Notes under the pieces: model-generated
What the model saw: the letters and a program-made list of their open reading frames with translations, nothing else
What the model was told of the DNA's origin: nothing
The model's database searches: none
Origin: Aspidiotus rigidus
Taxonomy: Eukaryota > Arthropoda > Insecta > Hemiptera > Diaspididae
Direction of reading: 5' to 3'
Length of the DNA: 64,000 nt
Assembly (NCBI GenBank): GCA_035079385.1
Contig: JAVHKY010000055.1
Coordinates: forward strand, 434,001-498,000
Shown: positions 59,201 to 64,000 of the stretch, one piece after another
Layout: each line of letters begins with the position of its first letter
Numbering within the stretch: position 1 is the first letter of the stretch
Translations under genes and position numbers: made by a program

Positions 59201-62200
59201 CAGAGAATGATAGAAAGCAGCTAAGGACCAAGCTATACCCAAACCAAGGAAGACATTTACAGCATTACTTCCCGTTACATTGCCTAAAGAATTATCCGCG
59301 GTACTGTCTTGTATAGCTGCCACCTTACTTGCAAATGTATCTGTATGTAAAACATATTAGGTTCAATGAAAGTATTGGAATTTTTCCTCTCCTTTTCTTT
59401 ATGTGGCATAATGTTACATCTGAATAATATAATCAATTAAAATGCAATACAAATAAATTCTTCAACACTTGCAAGCATCGAAAGTACGTTTCTATAAAAC
59501 GAATTTTTGTGACGTAAGTGGCGCTTTTCAATGACAGCGCGAAACCATTGTGTAAAAGCCAAGAATGGTATTTTTCAAACAAAGCAATGGTTTTGGGGTA
59601 CTAACTCAATGGTTGTGGCTTTTAACCACACAATATAATTTTTACATAGGCTATGCTTAAGCACAAAAATTTACTTACAACGTATGCATGTGTTAAAGCT
59701 TTTACAGTACACGTTTTGTAGGTGATCGAGTCTTATAACTTGTACATATATACGTACTTTAGCTCGTTCCAGAGATGTATTTATACTCTTTACGTATAAA
59801 GACTTACCTACAAAACTTGTGCTGTAAATATCCATAACAATGTAAGCTTAGGCACCAGGAGAGGGGCAAACTCTGTTTCCCTTTTGGGATTTGAACAATT
59901 TCAAATAATATTTGAAAATTCAAATTTGGGTATGCATTAATCAGCACACCGAGAAAAAGGAAAAGGCGAACGCCCAGTAAATAAGTATGTCAGACGACAA
60001 AAAACACCCGCAGTGATAAAACAAGTGAAAGCCTAGTAAACGAAAAAAAAAAAAAAAAATGTACAGCGATAAAATGTACTGGACGGGGGAAAAGTGAACT
60101 CTCCCCATGCGATAGCAGAACCGAATTTTGATTGTATTTTATTTGATCTCATAAAATTCGATATACATAGGTGGGTACCAGAATAATATTATACATGTTA
60201 TAGAGGTATATCATAAAATCCATCTTTTGGAACACATTACTATTGGCAAATTTTACTGTGTACCTACCTTGTTATTCATCTAGACTGGTTTTGATAGTTA
60301 TGCAATTGTGAAAATATATAGATATGCAGAGTAGTAAACCAGTGAAGGAAAGTGTTCCACCACCGGATTCAATAGTTGTGTAATTTTGAAAATGATGAAT
60401 TGTATCCTTTACCGTGGTGAAAATAATATATCCTTAAAGACAGCGATTCCTATCAGATAGAGGCTAGACCAAGTCTTAATCACAGCAAATACCTACGAGT
60501 ATTATCACATTTACGTATTTCTGTCTGCACGTCCGTGCGCTTCAAGAATAATAGGGTCAATTTTTTAGAATAAATAAGTGAACTTAAAAATAGATGTTTG
60601 GGTGGAATTTTTGAAGTGTGATTTTTGAATAAAAAATAATACGGTTAAGTAACTGAGTGTCCTGGAGTGTCCTAAAGACCAGTCTGTTTTACTGTTACCT
60701 CTTAGAAACGTCGAGCCGATTAATTTTGTTCAAGAAATTAGCCAAATTTTTTAGGGCTAAGGATTACCTCCCAACATTTTTTTAGCTCTCTGTTTTGCTA
60801 TGCTACAATCGCAGTAACCTGTGAAACACACTATTAAAGAGTTTTTGAACACTGCTAAAGAACTATACCATGTTGTGACGGTACTTTTTAGTATGCAGTC
60901 TACCAGAAAATTTTGGAAAATGTTGATTGAAATTTGTTTCAGTATGCAGTCTACCCAGTGCCCTATGAGAAATCAACAAATGTGCTGACGAATGTACTAC
61001 CACTTTAATAATTATAGAAACAATAACAACATAAATCAGGAACCCCATCTGTATGTGGCCCCCTCACCTAAATTAATGACGGACCCAGGAACGCACTCGC
61101 GTTGAATTATTATTAATATGAAGGTTTCTTTGTCGCGGCGTTCAATTCAAAAGCGCTGGCCATGATTCCTCTGGTTAGGCAGTCTGCTTTGCTGTCCTCA
61201 GAAAGTGTGGCAGCACCCCACTAGAGTATCCTACCCGGATTATATTTTTTCTTACCCAAAAACCACAATTCGTCGATTTGAATTGGATAGTCATCGGAGC
61301 CAGTCATTATGGGATACGAGTGTACTACAGAAATACAAACTTCACCTGTTCTCGCTGGGATTTCTACAACAAACATTATTATCATTTCGAGGATTTTGTG
61401 CAATTTCAAAGCCGAATTAGGACGTCCATTCAAGTCCCTTTAATGGAAGAACCAGATTTTTTGTTGAACGGATCAGGTCGTCTGACAGCCTTTTCAGCGA
61501 CAACAGAATACAGGGAGGAATTTGGTACCGCAGTCTCTCCAACGACTCGTCGCTATCTCTCCGCTACACTTCATGCAAGGAGGAATATCGTCGTTGTCAA
61601 CTAATAAATATTGTAGTTACGCAGGAACGCAACCGCGCGCTCATTGCTATCCACAGTGGGGTAAAATTTGCCTAATGATATCTTGTTTCACAAGTCGGAA
61701 CGGTAATGACAGACCCTTGATTCGCTGGTCTCGTTAAACCTAGCCTACCGTTTGATTTTTAGTCATACGTTTATAAGTTAGAAGAACTGTCGCCTGTCAG
61801 TCATTATTCAGTTTTTTTTTTTTTTTTTTTGTAGACCGCGTTAGACCGCAAATTCCATATAAGTGGACTACACGATTCTGGTAGACCGCACACTAAAACA
61901 GCACCTTTTGATCCCAGTTGCGCCTTTGTATCAGTTATCAACAAATGGAGTATAATAAGAGAGGGCCTCGAAAAAATCCTTGATGGCCCAAATCATTCCT
62001 GGAAAAGATTCTATTTTGAACTAAGTTGCTAAGTACTTGACTATGAAATAATTTCATTTTACCAGGAACGCTAGTTCCAAGTGCGACGAAAGTGACTGCA
62101 GTTACTGAATCTTTCAAACCAACTGTACATCCAAAATGCGAGGCTACATCATTGATAACAGCCGTTAAAATTCCTATGAAGACAATTGAAGTTCCAAAAC

Positions 62201-62221
62201 ACAAGTACCCGGAACAGATAT
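56220..62221 (-). CDS. Calx: SLC8/Calx-type sodium/calcium exchanger, last three coding exons
   Basis: C-terminal part of a plasma-membrane Na+/Ca2+ exchanger, which exports one Ca2+ for three Na+. Minus-strand exons 62,221-62,063; 59,340-59,169; 56,424-56,220 (stop TAG at 56,222-56,220), with GT-AG borders and matching phases (177 residues). Exon 1 here holds the start of the second alpha-repeat (ASHFGCTVGLKDSVTAV and FVALGTSVP, membrane segment before it). Exon 2 completes it (DTFASKVAA and GNVTGSNAVNVFLGLGIAW). Exon 3 has the last membrane segments and EIGGELGGPQIAKL, ending EAYGIMKGF. The ion-binding motifs are intact. The first alpha-repeat and the Calx-beta regulatory loop must lie right of the window. 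NCX and Calx subtypes cannot be told apart from this part; the symbol follows the insect name. Confidence 0.9.
57720..57840. repeat. GTCGGAAAAATGTC-type dispersed repeat, copy in SLC8 intron
   Basis: Contains 'ttttgttggaaaatgtcacg' and 'aaaacacaattggaaatgat', the reverse complement of 62,700-62,790. It is followed by 'gtcagaaaaatgtcgccgaa'. Confidence 0.7.
61150..61600 (-). mobile_element. Degenerate Merlin/ISXO2-like transposase remnant in SLC8 intron
   Basis: The minus-strand frame at 61,433-61,221 includes DDYPIQIDELWFLGKKKYNPGR, resembling the ISXO2/IS1595-like catalytic start (IDE...KYNRGR) used by Merlin transposons. Upstream in another frame is a zinc-ribbon-like PPCMKCSGE...RWRDCGTK. 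Stops and frame changes show it is dead. Assignment rests on recalled motifs only. Confidence 0.5.
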
Positions 62222-62352
62222 CTGTTGAAAAATAGAAAAATTAGTGACTTTGCAACTTTGTGCACATGTAGCCGGGCTTAATTGATAACTAAAGGAAGAT
62301 AGTAAATGCGGACGTTCACAAGGAGATAAGGATAGAAGAGGAAACGTGACGA

Positions 62353-62436
62353 AAAAATCTCTTGGCCTGAGCAAGAGTCAAACCCGCGACCTCTCGTTTT
62401 CATGACGAGTGCGATAAACTCTATACGCTACCAAGC
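62353..62436 (-). repeat. tRNA-derived sequence (SINE head or tRNA pseudogene), copy 1
   Basis: On the minus strand, 'ggcttggtagcgtatagag' to 'cttgctcaggcc' folds into a tRNA-like shape: 7-bp acceptor stem with wobbles, 5-bp stem CTCGT/ACGAG around the loop CATGAAA, and a B-box-like GGTTTGACTCT. The residue at loop position 33 is A rather than T, and the B box is degenerate, so a working tRNA is unlikely. Its 3' flank 'agattttttcgtc' is shared with copy 2. Confidence 0.6.
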
Positions 62437-62574
62437 CCTAAGATTAGGTCGTCCTATTTCACTTTCAGATGGAAGTTCCACATTGTGAATGAGAGGTCTG
62501 AAAACCACAGTATATTAGGCTGTTGCAAATACACACTAAAGCCTATAGGAAAAGGCCGCGAATTCTCCCTTTGC

Positions 62575-62640
62575 ACTTGTCATGAAAACGAGAGATCGCG
62601 GGTTCGATTCTCGCTCAGGCCAGGAGATTTTTTCGTCGGT
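62575..62640 (+). repeat. tRNA-derived sequence, copy 2 (inverted to copy 1)
   Basis: 'gtcatgaaaacgagagatcg' followed by 'cgggttcgattctcgctcag' repeats the 3' half of copy 1 on the opposite strand, with a better B box (GGTTCGATTCT) and the same 3' tail. Confidence 0.6.
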
Positions 62641-62880
62641 TCGGCGACATATTTTTCCGACGTAACATTTTTCCAAAGTAACGTTCTTACGTCATCACGT
62701 ATTCCGACAAACAAAAAGTCCGACACGACATTATTTCCAATTGTGTTTTCTACATGACATTTTTCCAACAAAATTTCTTTCCGTCACGACAATTTTCTGA
62801 TGAAAAAAAAAAAAAAAAACATTTTTGAAGAACATTCCGACAAAACAATTTACTTTTATATTTTCGAATTCACACGTCAA
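62640..62880. repeat. Dispersed CGACATTTTTCC repeat
   Basis: Short units 'cgacatatttttccgac', 'acatttttccaa' and the like, directly downstream of the tRNA-derived copy 2. They are reverse complements of the units at 57,720-57,840 and 63,470-63,620. 63,617-63,675 also matches the 3' tail of tRNA-derived copy 1 ('tttcctcttctatcc'). Confidence 0.65.
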
Positions 62881-63469
62881 CATTGTAAGATAATGTCCTC
62901 AAATAATCCAACGTACCTAGGTAAGTTATCGTACTCGGTAGCGATATTAATTTTCAATTCGTTCGTGTAGGTCGCGCCACTTCATATCAGGTGCTTATTT
63001 CACTTTCTTTCCTAAGGCTAGTTCTTGGATGCATGTCTCCGTCTAGCCCTACTCTTTTTGGAATTCTACAAGAGCTGAATAGAGGTCAGGGTGGTCTTTG
63101 TCGACTACTTGCCGGAACCGATTGTGCCAGCCCCCGTTTATATTATTTGTTTCTCGCTGTCATCGACATTGGGCGGATGAGGGTGAGGCGATGCTTGGGG
63201 TCCTCGCACTACTTCTATTCTTCCACCCGTAGCATTGACGATGGTCACTGCGCGAGCTGAACAGTCGCTTTTCTTAACTCTACGACACTCCTAATATGTC
63301 CGTCCACCCATCGCGCTCACGTGTCCGGTAGTAGTAGACGTATCCATTGAGGTGGAGCTTCTTGTCAATCATTTTCGCAGGCATGGTGGTTACTGAACGA
63401 AGTAAGGTGTGTCGAGAGCTCAGGGTTTCAAATACATTATTCAAATACTTAGCATGTAAAAAGTTGGCG
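62881..63469. other. Unassigned stretch between dispersed repeats
   Basis: GC-richer than its surroundings. The open frame at 62,991-63,260 has no recognisable domain. It may be the interior of the element whose arms are the two flanking repeat copies, which lie in opposite orientation. Confidence 0.4.
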
Positions 63470-63675
63470 TGTCGGAATTTACCAGGGGCTTAATGTCGGA
63501 AAAAAATAATTTGGAAGAATATTACATCGAATAATCCTCGCGTCAGAAATTGCAATGTCAAAAGGTTCTGATGTCGGAAAAATGTCGCGTCGGACAAACG
63601 CTTCAGGAAAAATGTCGTACAACCTTTTTCGTCATATTTCCTCTTCTATCCTCATCCAATTGATAACTAATTTAT
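63470..63675. repeat. Dispersed GTCGGAAAAATGTC repeat, right copy
   Basis: Repeated 'tgtcggaaaaatgtcg' words ending in 'tcgtcatatttcctcttcta', the mirror of the unit at 62,640-62,880. The remaining sequence to 64,000 shows no recognisable gene. Confidence 0.6.
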
Positions 63676-64000
63676 TTTTGTAAACCAGTGCTTGATGTAT
63701 TGTACTTAATCCGATTTAAATTTGCAGAATGATACGCTCGTAAAACTTAGTAGCACTGGGAGACAGTTTCTTCTCGGCTCACTGATATTATGTTTCTTTC
63801 AATGATAAAGATTTCAGATGGGATTTTCAATAATCTATATTATACAGCAGATTAAGAGCCTCTTTTTTTGGACAAATAACCTCCGTTTGTATGGTACCAA
63901 TTTAACTGGTATTTTGAATGTCGCCTCCTAGCATCCTAGTAAAGGGCGATTAAAAATTTTTTTTAATGCATACGCAGCCGCGTAAATAACACACGACTTT

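Noticed and set aside
62353..62436. Functional tRNA gene
   Set aside because: Anticodon loop lacks T33 and the B box is degenerate. A second partial copy with a shared non-tRNA tail points to a SINE or pseudogene.

Overview
The window is nuclear DNA of an animal, most likely an insect. It is AT-rich, has introns with GT-AG borders, an arthropod-type BEL/Pao retrotransposon primed by tRNA-Gly, and three conserved metazoan genes whose proteins most resemble insect orthologues. A sternorrhynchan hemipteran is my guess from the style of the repeats, not from a diagnostic marker. There is no bacterial, phage or CRISPR content.

Layout. 1-13,285: a large repeat block. Two inverted arms (354-3,131 and 10,402-12,537) flank a 570-bp spacer, and a complete, very young BEL/Pao element (3,132-9,831, identical 246-bp LTRs, 5-bp target duplication) is inserted at the inner edge of the left arm. 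13,286-19,987 (minus): the first 15 coding exons of WDR11 (751 codons, every splice phase checked); the C-terminal third is not in the window, so the repeat block probably sits in intron 15 or the gene is cut. 20-37.5 kb: no host gene, but dense non-autonomous DNA transposons, palindromes, a Penelope-like fragment and satellites. 37,572-41,653 (plus): a complete STT3B gene in 15 exons (772 aa), the catalytic subunit of oligosaccharyltransferase. 41.7-56.2 kb: more nested transposons and a Jockey-type reverse transcriptase fragment. 56,220-62,221 (minus): the last three coding exons of an SLC8/Calx-type sodium/calcium exchanger, with a Merlin-like transposase remnant in one intron. The right end holds tRNA-derived sequences and a dispersed repeat.

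The three host genes are unrelated in pathway: Golgi/endosome trafficking (WDR11), N-glycosylation in the ER (STT3B) and plasma-membrane calcium export (SLC8). There is no operon-like logic. The main interest is the transposon landscape. Several elements could be delimited to the base by perfect 8- or 9-bp target duplications: two opposite copies of one element in overlapping target sites, a three-element hAT-like nest, and paired 9-bp-TSD elements in a satellite. A decayed, inverted copy of WDR11 exon 9 lies inside WDR11 intron 10. I found no convincing new multi-gene system.
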